Positions 1 through 6,242 are shown, numbered from the stretch's first letter. The stretch is 6,578 nt of DNA from Planctomycetales bacterium (GCA_007127495.1 SKZG01000162.1:1-6578); one strand, 5' to 3'. Made by a program: numbers and translations. The notes: generated by a model from the letters alone, not told the origin.

Positions 1-57
1 CGGCGACAGGCTGGAAGCCTATCCCACAAACGGCGACAGGCTGGAAGCCTATCCCAC
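1..57. repeat. Tandem direct repeat, two copies of a 30-bp unit
   Basis: The 27-nt core is identical at 1-27 and 31-57, separated by the 3-nt spacer AAA. Each core contains an imperfect palindrome, GACAGGCT-GGA-AGCCTATC, which on the minus strand folds with a single G-U wobble. The array may continue left of the window, so the copy number is unknown. It resembles the short dispersed palindromic repeats I associate with planctomycete intergenic DNA; that link is from memory, not a search. No coding potential is apparent. Confidence 0.85.
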
Positions 58-118
58 GCAATTCGACGGCTAACGACACGGCAACGAAAAATTCCGCGCC
101 CGAGCCCAAACACTTCTA

Positions 119-146
119 TTGACAGATGCCGGGGGCGGGATAAAAT
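119..146 (+). promoter_or_regulatory. Sigma70-type promoter for the transglutaminase-7TM / ATP-grasp pair
   Basis: A perfect -35 box TTGACA (119-124) is followed after 16 nt by TAAAAT (141-146), a 5/6 match to the -10 consensus. Transcription would start near 153, giving a leader of about 250 nt before the first gene. This is the best promoter match upstream of 404. Confidence 0.6.
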
Positions 147-152
147 CAAATG

Positions 153-391
153 ATCGTCGGTGCAATGTGCCCCGGCGCGCCGGCCCGTTCGGGCCGGCTG
201 GGAACCACGGGTTCCGCTCGTCTGCCGATAGAGCCTGGATCCAGGAAGGGCCGTCGCCGCCTGCCGGCATAGGATGTTTGCCGTGCAGGGTGGCCCCGCA
301 CTTTTCTCGGGCCCCGGACCGGGTATCGCAACGGCTTCAAGCGGGAACTCGCCGCGGGGACGGAATCCCCTGTTCAACCCCCTGATCATCT
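153..391 (+). other. Structured 5' leader, no gene seen
   Basis: This stretch lies between the predicted transcription start and the ribosome binding site. It holds several hairpins: a perfect 8-bp stem with a GTTC loop at 179-198, a perfect 6-bp stem with an ACG loop at 201-215, the 12-bp palindrome CCTGGATCCAGG at 234-245, an imperfect stem-loop at 283-301, and GGGGA-CGGAA-TCCCC at 356-370 just before the ribosome binding site. None is followed by a T-run, so they are not typical terminators. I do not recognise a known riboswitch class. An open frame across 119-385 has no credible start or ribosome binding site. Confidence 0.4.
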
Positions 392-398
392 GAGGAGG
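392..398 (+). promoter_or_regulatory. Strong Shine-Dalgarno that fixes the start at 404
   Basis: GAGGAGG ends 5 nt before ATG 404. An in-frame GTG at 398 overlaps this motif itself and so cannot use it, which makes 404 the better start. Confidence 0.8.
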
Positions 399-403
399 TG
401 CGT

Positions 404-1987
404 ATGCACGGCAGGCAGGTCGCTCGCTGGGTCATCGTGAGCGTGTGTGTGGCGGGCATGGTTGCCGTCGGGCTGCGCGTGTACAGCCGTCATGACGTGC
501 CCATGACCGAGGGCGACAGCGTATGGCGGCTGGCGTACGACGTGAGCTTCCGGGCTCCGGAAGCCGGCATGCGGCTCCGGGTGGCCATTCCCGACGGCGC
601 TCCGCATAGCCGCATCTTTCGCGAAGACTTGCGTTATACCGGGTTGAAAACCGAGCGGATGCGGTCCGCCGCGGAAACGCGAGAATTGAGCGTGGTGACC
701 CAGCGCGATGGCGAGTTCCGGCTCGAAGCCCGGTTCGACATCCACCTGAGCCCGCGAACCCGATTTCGCGACCGAACCACCCTGGCCCAATTGACCGCTG
801 AGCAGCGCGCCGGCTACCTGCGAGGTTTTCGCACCATCCAGGTCCGAAGCGCCGCCGTACGCGAGCGGCTTCGAGAGATTCAGGGAAAAGCCCGCAACAA
901 GACCGCCCTGGTCCAAGGGATTTTCGACTTCTGCCATCGGCACATCGCCGGCGACGACGACGGCCCCGAAGACGCGCGCGGGGTGCTGGAGCAACAGCAG
1001 GGCACCTCGCTGGGCCGGGCCCGAGCCATGGTGGCTCTTTGCCGGGCGGGCAAGGTGCCGGCGCGTCTGGTCACGGGTTTTGTGGTCCAGGAGTCGGTCG
1101 CCGCGCAGCCGCACGTGTGGGTCGAGGTCCTGACGAACGGGCATTGGGAGCCATTCGACCCCGACAATGGTTACGCCCGCGACCTGCCCGCCGCCTTCCT
1201 ACCCGCCCGGTACGACGGCACCGTAGCGGTTCGCGGTTCCGGCCTGACGGAACTGAACTCGCAATTTTCCATTACGGCCATCCCGCCGCCCGGCCACGCC
1301 CTGGTGCGGCGCGGCCAGCACCTGACCGACATCCTCGACTTGGCCAGCCTGCCGGTGGAAATGCATCAGGTGGTCATCCTTTTGCTGCTGATGCCCTTGG
1401 GCGCGCTGGTAACCGCGGTGTTCCGGACCCTGATTGGCATACGCACCTTCGGGACGTTCACCCCGGTACTGGTGGCCCTAAGCTTCATCTACGCCCACTG
1501 GCAAACCGGCCTGGTCGTGTTCGGCCTGGTGCTGATACTCGGTTTGGCCACCCGCTCGCTGCTGGACCGGCTGAAATTGCTGCTGGTTCCGCGTCTGAGC
1601 GTGATTCTGACCCTGGTGGTCATTTGCCTTGTGTTCGCCGTCTCGCTGCTGGATTACCTGGGCCTGACGCCCGGCGCCGATGCCGTGCTGCTTCCCATGG
1701 TCATTCTTACCATGATCATCGAGCGGTTCTACGTGAGTACCGAGGAGGACGGCCTAGGGGCTTCGCTCCAAATGCTGTTCGGAACGCTGCTGGTCGGCCT
1801 GTGTTGTTACTTCGTGCTTCAAGGCGAGCAGGTAGGCCGGCTCCTGCTCAACTACCCGGAATTGCACCTGTTCTCCCTGGCCCTGCTGATCGGGCTGGGG
1901 CGCTACACGGGCTATCGGCTGACGGAATTGTGGCGGTTCCGCGATTTCGCGGTTCCGTCTTCTGAGGAAACCCAACCTGCTTTTTAG
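404..1987 (+). CDS. Inactive transglutaminase-like / seven-transmembrane protein
   Basis: The 527-residue product starts at ATG 404, served by GAGGAGG. Residues about 8-24 form a membrane anchor. A presumed periplasmic region follows, with a transglutaminase-like core at about 165-260. His237 (HVWVEV) and Asp252 (WEPFDPDNG) of the classical triad are kept, but the position of the catalytic Cys, nine residues before the ALCR motif (211-214), is Ser202, so hydrolase or transferase activity is unlikely. Seven hydrophobic segments follow at about 321-340, 347-363, 368-384, 397-418, 425-441, 453-472 and 484-499. This layout matches the family known from Pfam as an inactive transglutaminase domain fused to 7TM (PF14400/PF14402, from memory). 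Such genes typically sit beside a RimK-like ATP-grasp ligase, as here, 58 nt downstream. The inactive domain probably binds a peptide or protein partner; the real function is unknown. Family assignment is firm, role is inferred. Confidence 0.9.
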   Translation: MHGRQVARWVIVSVCVAGMVAVGLRVYSRHDVPMTEGDSVWRLAYDVSFRAPEAGMRLRVAIPDGAPHSRIFREDLRYTGLKTERMRSAAETRELSVVTQRDGEFRLEARFDIHLSPRTRFRDRTTLAQLTAEQRAGYLRGFRTIQVRSAAVRERLREIQGKARNKTALVQGIFDFCHRHIAGDDDGPEDARGVLEQQQGTSLGRARAMVALCRAGKVPARLVTGFVVQESVAAQPHVWVEVLTNGHWEPFDPDNGYARDLPAAFLPARYDGTVAVRGSGLTELNSQFSITAIPPPGHALVRRGQHLTDILDLASLPVEMHQVVILLLLMPLGALVTAVFRTLIGIRTFGTFTPVLVALSFIYAHWQTGLVVFGLVLILGLATRSLLDRLKLLLVPRLSVILTLVVICLVFAVSLLDYLGLTPGADAVLLPMVILTMIIERFYVSTEEDGLGASLQMLFGTLLVGLCCYFVLQGEQVGRLLLNYPELHLFSLALLIGLGRYTGYRLTELWRFRDFAVPSSEETQPAF

Positions 1988-2045
1988 CGATTGAGCCGTT
2001 CGCGGACACTATCCTCCGCGAATGGCTGCTCGGAGACAACGAACC

Positions 2046-3092
2046 ATGGCCCGATCCAAATGGCGATTCTGGTGCTGGCCCGGCGAATTGCGGCAATGCG
2101 GTCTGCTGGGAATGAACCGCCGCAACCTGGAGTACCTTGCCGCCTGCAATCCGCGGCAATGCTACCCGAGCGTCGACGATAAACTGCGGACGAAGCAGAT
2201 ATGCCAGGCCCGAGGAATTCGCGTGCCGGCCACCTACGCCGTCGTCGGTCGGAACGGCGACGTGGGCCGGTTTCCCGCGTTGCTTGGCGGGCAGCAGGAT
2301 TTCGTGATCAAGCCGGCCAAGGGTGCGGAAGGCCGTGGAATCGTGGTGATCGCGTCGCACGACGGCCGGCAGTTCACCACGGCCGGCGGACAGACCATGA
2401 CTACGACCGATCTGCGGTACCACTTGTCGACCATCCTTTCGGGGCTGCACTCGCTGGGCGGTCAGCCGGACCGGGCGATTATCGAGCAGCGCGTCATTCG
2501 CCATCCGGCGTTCGACGACGTGGCCGTGGGCGGCACGCCCGACATTCGCATTATCGTCTATCGCGGAACCCCGGCGATGGCCATGGTGCGGTTGCCGACC
2601 GTGGCGTCGTGCGGCCGGGCGAACTTGCACCAAGGGGCCGTCGCGGCCGGCATCGACCTGGACACCGGCCGAACGTTCGGCGGTGTGTGCAAGGGCCGGG
2701 CAGTGGCCAGGCACCCCGACACCGCGCACCCGATCGCCGGCCTCGCGGTGCCGGAATGGTCGACCCTTCTTGCCGGTGCCGTCGATCTTTCCAATGGGCT
2801 GGGGCTGGGTTACCTGGGCGTCGACTTCGTGCTGGACGCGAGCCTCGGCCCCGTGGTGCTGGAAGCGAACGCCAGGCCGGGCTTGGCGATTCAGGTTGCC
2901 AACCTGCAGGGCCTCGTTCCATGCCTCGAAGCCATCGACTCGCACCGGCTGGAACTGCTCCCACCGCGGCGACCCCCAACCCACGCCGCGCGGCGGCAGC
3001 CAATGCGTTTCAGCCAGCGGGGCCCCGTAAAGGCCAGGGCTTCCGTGCCGGCTCGCGCCGCCACGAATCACCCCAGGTTAAACGATGGATGA
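2046..3092 (+). CDS. RimK-related ATP-grasp ligase (alpha-L-glutamate ligase-like)
   Basis: The product is 348 residues from ATG 2046, which has GGAG 10 nt upstream; an in-frame ATG at 2022 lacks a ribosome binding site and adds eight residues. Family landmarks appear in order: LGMNRRNLEY (21-30), NPRQCYPSVDDKLRTK (35-50), an ATP-binding strand and loop FVIKPAKGAEGRG (86-98, Lys89), IEQRV (146-150), PDIRIIVYRG (165-174), GRANLHQGA (190-198), GVDFVLD (258-264) and the metal-binding LEANARPGL (272-280; Glu273, Asn275). The enzyme should activate a carboxylate with ATP and join it to an amine, probably attaching an amino acid such as glutamate to a peptide or small molecule. The substrate is unknown. 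It fits the 'alpha-L-glutamate ligase-related' family (TIGR02291, from memory) rather than true ribosomal-S6 RimK. No signal peptide is seen, so it is probably cytoplasmic, perhaps at the membrane beside the upstream 7TM partner. The last 45 residues or so are a Pro/Arg-rich tail beyond the conserved fold. Confidence 0.92.
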   Translation: MARSKWRFWCWPGELRQCGLLGMNRRNLEYLAACNPRQCYPSVDDKLRTKQICQARGIRVPATYAVVGRNGDVGRFPALLGGQQDFVIKPAKGAEGRGIVVIASHDGRQFTTAGGQTMTTTDLRYHLSTILSGLHSLGGQPDRAIIEQRVIRHPAFDDVAVGGTPDIRIIVYRGTPAMAMVRLPTVASCGRANLHQGAVAAGIDLDTGRTFGGVCKGRAVARHPDTAHPIAGLAVPEWSTLLAGAVDLSNGLGLGYLGVDFVLDASLGPVVLEANARPGLAIQVANLQGLVPCLEAIDSHRLELLPPRRPPTHAARRQPMRFSQRGPVKARASVPARAATNHPRLNDG

Positions 3093-3151
3093 AAACTAAT
3101 GGGAGAGCCCCAATACACGCCGCCCCACACCCCCTAAAGCGCCCGCCGAAA

Positions 3152-3179
3152 TTGACAAAAGCTGAAATGCACCCAGAAT
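3152..3179 (+). promoter_or_regulatory. Candidate promoter for the tandem barrel genes
   Basis: A perfect TTGACA (3152-3157) is followed 16 nt later by CAGAAT (3174-3179), a 4/6 -10 match. It lies in the 203-nt gap between the ligase gene and the first barrel gene, which suggests a separate transcription unit. The weak -10 box limits confidence. No rho-independent terminator is visible between 3093 and 3152. Confidence 0.35.
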
Positions 3180-3273
3180 GTCGAAAAACGGGAACCGGCC
3201 TTGACCCCGTGACGGCATCTTGGTACTGAACGCTTCTGCTTTTCTAAACTCTCGCCGAGACCGGCGCCAAACA

Positions 3274-3288
3274 CTCCCGATAGGGGAG
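3274..3288 (+). promoter_or_regulatory. Shine-Dalgarno buried in a small hairpin
   Basis: CTCCC (3274-3278) can pair with GGGAG (3284-3288) around a 5-nt loop. The right arm is the Shine-Dalgarno of the following gene, 7 nt before GTG 3296 and 10 nt before ATG 3299. If the stem forms in the mRNA it would hide the ribosome binding site. The pairing is seen in the sequence; the regulatory role is inferred. Confidence 0.4.
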
Positions 3289-3295
3289 ACTTTTC

Positions 3296-4600
3296 GTGAT
3301 GGATCGTGGATTACGGCTGCTGACGGCCATTATACTGTGCTTACTGGTGAGCCCGACCGCAATGGGTCAGGCCCGCGTGCAATTCCCGTCGCTCTTGGGC
3401 GATACGGCGGTTCCGCCGCCCGGCGCGACCGTGGTGGGCACGGCGCCGCCAACGTTCGCTCCGGCCGCCGACGGCCAATGGAGCCCCAATGCGACGCCGC
3501 CGGTTCACGGGCAGCCCGTGCCCGGACCCGTACAAAACACGCCGCCGAACTATGCGGCCCCGCCTGCCTATCAAGCTCCGGTTTACGGGCAGCCGGGCGC
3601 GACCTTCGACCCGCTAGCGCCGTCGCTGGGTCCGCAAACGGCCCCGGTCGGTCCGGTTCCCGGCGCGCAATTCAACGGTACGATTCAGCCGCCGCCTTCC
3701 ACGTGGGACCCCTATGCTCCACCCGGGTCCATGCCGCCTTCACTTCTGCCGCAAGACCCCTATTTTCCCTACAATACCCCAGCGTTTCCAACCGCCGGGA
3801 TCCAGCGCTTCCTTCAGGAGGCCCGGCTCGACTATGTGTGGCTCGCAGGCCACGGCGAAAAAGAGTTCGGCGTGAACGAAGTCGAGGTGTTCGGCACGTT
3901 CGCCTTTCCGTTCTTTCACAACACGCAAACGCCGTTGCTGGTAACGCCGGGGTTTGCGGTGCATTTTTGGGAAGGGCCGGTTACGACCCCCGAGAACCCG
4001 GCCGATCTGCCGCCGGTCGCGTACGATGCGTATCTCGAGGGCGCTTGGAACCCGCAGGTCACGCCCATGTTCGGCGCCGAACTGGCGTTCCGCGTGGGCC
4101 TCCATTCCGATTTCAGCCGGCTTGACAGTCACAGCATCCGTTACCAAGGCCGGGGGTTGGCCGTGCTTGCCTTCTCGCCCAATATGAAGGTGAAGGCAGG
4201 CGTGTGGTACCTCGACCGCAATCGGATCAAACTGTTGCCGGCCGGCGGCGTGGTGTGGACACCGCAAGGCCCCGACGGCAACGTGGTGTTGGAAATCCTG
4301 TTTCCCAACCCGCGCATCGCCTTCCGGTTAGCCGATTACTACAATACCGAATGGTGGCTGTACGGCCGTGGCGAATATGGAGGCGGGGCGTGGACGATCA
4401 CGCGGGCAAACGGCGACCATGACCGGGTCGACTACAACGACCTTCGCGCTGCGGTGGGCCTGGAGTTTATCCGCCCTCGGCTGAGCGGCCTGTTCGAGGT
4501 GGGCATCGCCTTCGAGCGCGAGATCGTTTACGTTGTCGGCCCGCCATCGGTCACCCGTCCGAACCCCACCGTCTTCCTGCGCGGGAGCGTTGCGTTCTAG
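3296..4600 (+). CDS. Exported proline-rich protein with putative outer-membrane beta-barrel domain
   Basis: The product is 434 residues if GTG 3296 is used, or 433 from the adjacent ATG 3299; the ribosome binding site suits either. Residues 1-26 form a Sec signal peptide, with a basic start, a hydrophobic core LLTAIILCLLV and a likely cut after MGQA. Residues about 36-165 are a low-complexity Pro/Ala/Gly/Gln linker. From about 175 to 434 the sequence alternates polar and hydrophobic residues with many aromatics and Gly, and it ends in Phe (RGSVAF), the classical C-terminal signal of barrels inserted by the BAM machinery. The C-terminal domain aligns through its whole length with the next gene's product: shared blocks include PLLVTPGF, YDAY, LAFR, VLEILFP and GEYGGGAW. 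It may belong to a planctomycete barrel family such as DUF6268, but I could not check this. No enzyme motif is seen; a structural or pore role is a guess. Confidence 0.82.
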   Translation: MMDRGLRLLTAIILCLLVSPTAMGQARVQFPSLLGDTAVPPPGATVVGTAPPTFAPAADGQWSPNATPPVHGQPVPGPVQNTPPNYAAPPAYQAPVYGQPGATFDPLAPSLGPQTAPVGPVPGAQFNGTIQPPPSTWDPYAPPGSMPPSLLPQDPYFPYNTPAFPTAGIQRFLQEARLDYVWLAGHGEKEFGVNEVEVFGTFAFPFFHNTQTPLLVTPGFAVHFWEGPVTTPENPADLPPVAYDAYLEGAWNPQVTPMFGAELAFRVGLHSDFSRLDSHSIRYQGRGLAVLAFSPNMKVKAGVWYLDRNRIKLLPAGGVVWTPQGPDGNVVLEILFPNPRIAFRLADYYNTEWWLYGRGEYGGGAWTITRANGDHDRVDYNDLRAAVGLEFIRPRLSGLFEVGIAFEREIVYVVGPPSVTRPNPTVFLRGSVAF

Positions 4601-4673
4601 GAGTCTTCCTCGAAAACGGGGACGTGCTCTTGGTTCTCGTGCCTGGTGCCCAATGTTGGAACAAGTATCTGTC

Positions 4674-4689
4674 GTAACCGTTCACGGGG
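4674..4689 (+). repeat. Left terminal inverted repeat of the MITE
   Basis: This 16-nt arm begins GTAA and is the exact reverse complement of 4803-4818. It directly follows the first copy of the 8-bp duplication. Confidence 0.88.
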
Positions 4690-4770
4690 GGACTGTCCCA
4701 ATTTTCGCGGCACACCGAGGAATATGCCCAATGGGTCAACGAGCCCGGCCGCGAAAATGGGGCTGTCCCC
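4688..4770. repeat. Internal inverted repeat inside the MITE
   Basis: Arms at 4688-4711 and 4748-4770 share GGGGAC and ATTTTCGCGGC in inverted orientation, with mismatches between these blocks, and enclose 36 nt. A transcript through it could form a long hairpin. The arms resemble a sequence I recall as frequent in planctomycete intergenic regions (unverified). Confidence 0.75.
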
Positions 4771-5876
4771 TTTGCGTGAAGCGGAGAAAACTGCCCGCGC
4801 CGCCCCGTGAACGGTTACTATCTGTCTTTCGGCTGCTCTTGTGCGTAGGTTTCGCATGGTGTGCGACAGCACTGCCGGCGACAGGCCAAGTGACACGCCT
4901 GCCGGCCGTTGATTTGTCGCCGTCGCCTTATCCCGGCCGCCAGGCCAGCTACCCCGATTCAACGTCGGAAATTCTGCAACGGCCGGGCGGTCCCGGCCTT
5001 CCCGCCCACCTCGAGCCCCCGGGGTTGCAACTTCAATCGCCAGCCGGCGAGGCGTTGTTGCCGCAGCCGTCGCCCACTCCTCCCGGTGTACGCGAAGGGG
5101 TATTCCAGAAACTCATTTTCGACGGCGGTTGGGGGCCTCGCCTCGGTCGCGACGGGTTGGGCATGAGCGAGCTTCAGTTGAGGGCCGTCTTGGCGCTGCC
5201 CTTTCCCACGCGCGAATCGCCGCTGCTGATTACGCCCGGCTTCAGGGTCCATTACCTCGACGGGCCGGCCCACCCGGATATGCCTCCACGCCTGTACGAC
5301 GCCTACTGCCAATTCCGCTGGCTGGTGCCCGTCTCGGACCGGCTGGGTTTCGACTTGGCCTTTCGGCCGGGCTACTTCAGCGATTTCGAACAGTCGTCGA
5401 GCGAGGCGGTGCGTTACGGCGGTCATCTTGTCGCAGCGTGGGACTGGACGCCGCACACGAAGCTCATTGTGGGCGCCGCCTATGTCGACCGGCGCGACGT
5501 GAGCGTCTTGCCCGCCGTTGGCCTGATCTGGAAGCCGTACGACGAGGCCGTCGTCGAGTTGATGTTCCCGCGACCGCGATGCGCGCATCAAATCAACGTT
5601 CCTTGGGGCGCCCGCGACGGCGTCGAACACTGGATCTACCTTGCCGGTGAGTTCGGCGGCGGCACCTGGGCCATCCAGCGTGCCGATCGGACCGACGACG
5701 TGGTCACGTACCGCGACTTCCGCGTCATTGTCGGCACGGAACGCAAGGTTCTTGACGGGCTCGACACTTGGCTGGAAGCGGCTTACCTGTTTGGTCGAAG
5801 GATCGAGTATCTAGACGCGAGTTCCAACTTCGCGCCGCTCGATAGTTTCATGGTGCGCGGAGGGATCGCGTTCTGA
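4731..5876 (+). CDS. Second exported barrel-like protein, 5' end rewritten by a MITE
   Basis: The chosen start, ATG 4731, has GAGGA 9 nt upstream and gives 381 residues; start and ribosome binding site both lie inside the MITE. Alternatives in the same frame are ATG 4653, probably the start before the insertion, and GTG 4776 (366 residues), which gives the most compact signal peptide. From 4731, residues 1-32 are very basic, 33-50 are a hydrophobic core (FRLLLCVGFAW...), and ALPATGQ (47-53) is the likely cleavage region. A Pro-rich stretch follows to about 120, then a barrel-like domain at about 146-381 ending in Phe (RGGIAF). That domain is clearly paralogous to the preceding gene's: LLITPGFRVHY, YDAY, LAFRPGYFSDF and GEFGGGTWAI have close counterparts at the same order and spacing. 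The linker is much shorter than in the paralogue. Only 52 nt separate the ancestral start from the previous stop, so the two are probably co-transcribed. No Cys lipobox or enzyme motif is seen. Function is unknown. Confidence 0.78.
   Translation: MGQRARPRKWGCPLCVKRRKLPAPPRERLLSVFRLLLCVGFAWCATALPATGQVTRLPAVDLSPSPYPGRQASYPDSTSEILQRPGGPGLPAHLEPPGLQLQSPAGEALLPQPSPTPPGVREGVFQKLIFDGGWGPRLGRDGLGMSELQLRAVLALPFPTRESPLLITPGFRVHYLDGPAHPDMPPRLYDAYCQFRWLVPVSDRLGFDLAFRPGYFSDFEQSSSEAVRYGGHLVAAWDWTPHTKLIVGAAYVDRRDVSVLPAVGLIWKPYDEAVVELMFPRPRCAHQINVPWGARDGVEHWIYLAGEFGGGTWAIQRADRTDDVVTYRDFRVIVGTERKVLDGLDTWLEAAYLFGRRIEYLDASSNFAPLDSFMVRGGIAF
4803..4818 (-). repeat. Right terminal inverted repeat of the MITE
   Basis: This 16-nt arm matches 4674-4689 in inverted orientation without mismatch. 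It is followed directly by the second TATCTGTC copy at 4819-4826. It lies inside the coding frame of the second barrel gene and encodes part of the basic region before the hydrophobic signal core. Confidence 0.88.
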
Positions 5877-6127
5877 GCGACCTCGCCCGCGCTCCGCGGC
5901 TCGGCCTGACGCAGGGAAGGCAATTGCATTTTCCCTCTTTTGCCATTTTTTCCTTCTTGCAAAAGATCGGCCCATGGACGGTTTACCAAATACGAACTGT
6001 CCTGCTTTCCGTCCAACGGCCAAAGTGGCCATGAATGGTTACCGAAAGAATCCGGCGTCCCAGTTCACTTGAACGGTTGCATGGTTTCTGCCTCGGCGCG
6101 CCGACAAGGGTTTCCTGTTCCGGAAAC
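5877..6127 (+). other. Gene-free region with many small palindromes
   Basis: This is the first part of the 381-nt gap between the second barrel gene and the YTV gene. It contains a 5-bp hairpin CCGCG-CTC-CGCGG (5887-5899) shortly after the stop, an inverted repeat CTTTTGC/GCAAAAG (5937-5943 and 5959-5965) with a 15-nt pyrimidine-rich loop, GTTC-ACTT-GAAC (6063-6074), the 12-bp palindrome TCGGCGCGCCGA (6093-6104) and GTTTCC-TGTTCC-GGAAAC (6110-6127). None has the GC stem plus T-run of a rho-independent terminator. No convincing gene is seen on either strand. Confidence 0.4.
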
Positions 6128-6156
6128 TTGCCCCAAAAGGGGCCGATCGATATACT
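6128..6156 (+). promoter_or_regulatory. Promoter of the YTV gene
   Basis: TTGCCC (6128-6133, 4/6) and TATACT (6151-6156, 5/6) are separated by an ideal 17 nt. The perfect palindrome CCCCAAAAGGGG (6131-6142) overlaps the -35 box and spacer, and another hairpin ends at 6127, so a regulator could bind here. Transcription would start near 6163. A bulged stem-loop at 6166-6186 would then lie at the very 5' end of the mRNA. Confidence 0.5.
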
Positions 6157-6242
6157 GGTTAAGGTTACCGGCCAATGTTGGCGGTACGCGGTCGGGCCGA
6201 GCCGCGCGTGGAATGCAAGCCTCGGTCAAAACTTTTTTCAGT

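Larger units (their letters stand above)
4666..4826. mobile_element. IS66-type MITE (145 bp) with 8-bp target duplication
   Basis: The element spans 4674-4818. Its ends are perfect 16-bp inverted repeats: GTAACCGTTCACGGGG at 4674-4689 and CCCCGTGAACGGTTAC at 4803-4818. The 8-bp TATCTGTC occurs immediately outside on both sides (4666-4673 and 4819-4826), a clean target-site duplication. IS66-family elements have ends beginning GTAA and make 8-bp duplications, so this is most simply a non-autonomous relative. A second, internal inverted repeat lies at 4688-4711 and 4748-4770, sharing GGGGAC and ATTTTCGCGGC. No transposase fits in 145 bp, so it would depend on one encoded elsewhere. The exact duplication and perfect ends suggest a fairly recent insertion. 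Confidence 0.88.

Noticed and set aside
1..57. Possible CRISPR array
   Set aside because: The gap between repeat copies is only 3 nt, so there are no spacers.
119..385. Possible small gene in the leader (88 codons)
   Set aside because: Its start falls inside the predicted -35 box, it has no ribosome binding site and no recognisable domain.
386..1144. Minus-strand frame of 252 codons opposite the transglutaminase region
   Set aside because: It overlaps a well-supported gene, and its His/Gln/Arg/Pro-rich translation looks like a codon-bias shadow.
1848..3071. Long open frame on the minus strand (407 codons) opposite the ligase gene
   Set aside because: It lies antisense to a gene with clear ATP-grasp motifs, and its translation shows no recognisable domain. 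Long antisense frames are expected in GC-rich DNA.
2046..3092. True RimK (ribosomal protein S6 modification)
   Set aside because: The N-terminal LGMNRRN and NPRxxYPxVDDKLRTK signatures and the 7TM-gene neighbour fit the RimK-related ligase family instead.
2201..3229. Plus-strand alternative frame of 342 codons
   Set aside because: It is very Arg/Gly/Pro-rich with no domain and overlaps the ligase frame almost entirely; it is a shadow frame.
5937..5965. Inverted repeat as a transcription terminator after the second barrel gene
   Set aside because: The stem is AT-rich with a 15-nt loop and no T-run follows it, so it does not fit a rho-independent terminator.
6027..6042. Degenerate copy of the MITE right end (about 12 of 16 matches, ending GGTTAC)
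   Set aside because: No matching left end and no 8-bp flanking repeat were found nearby, so it may be chance similarity.
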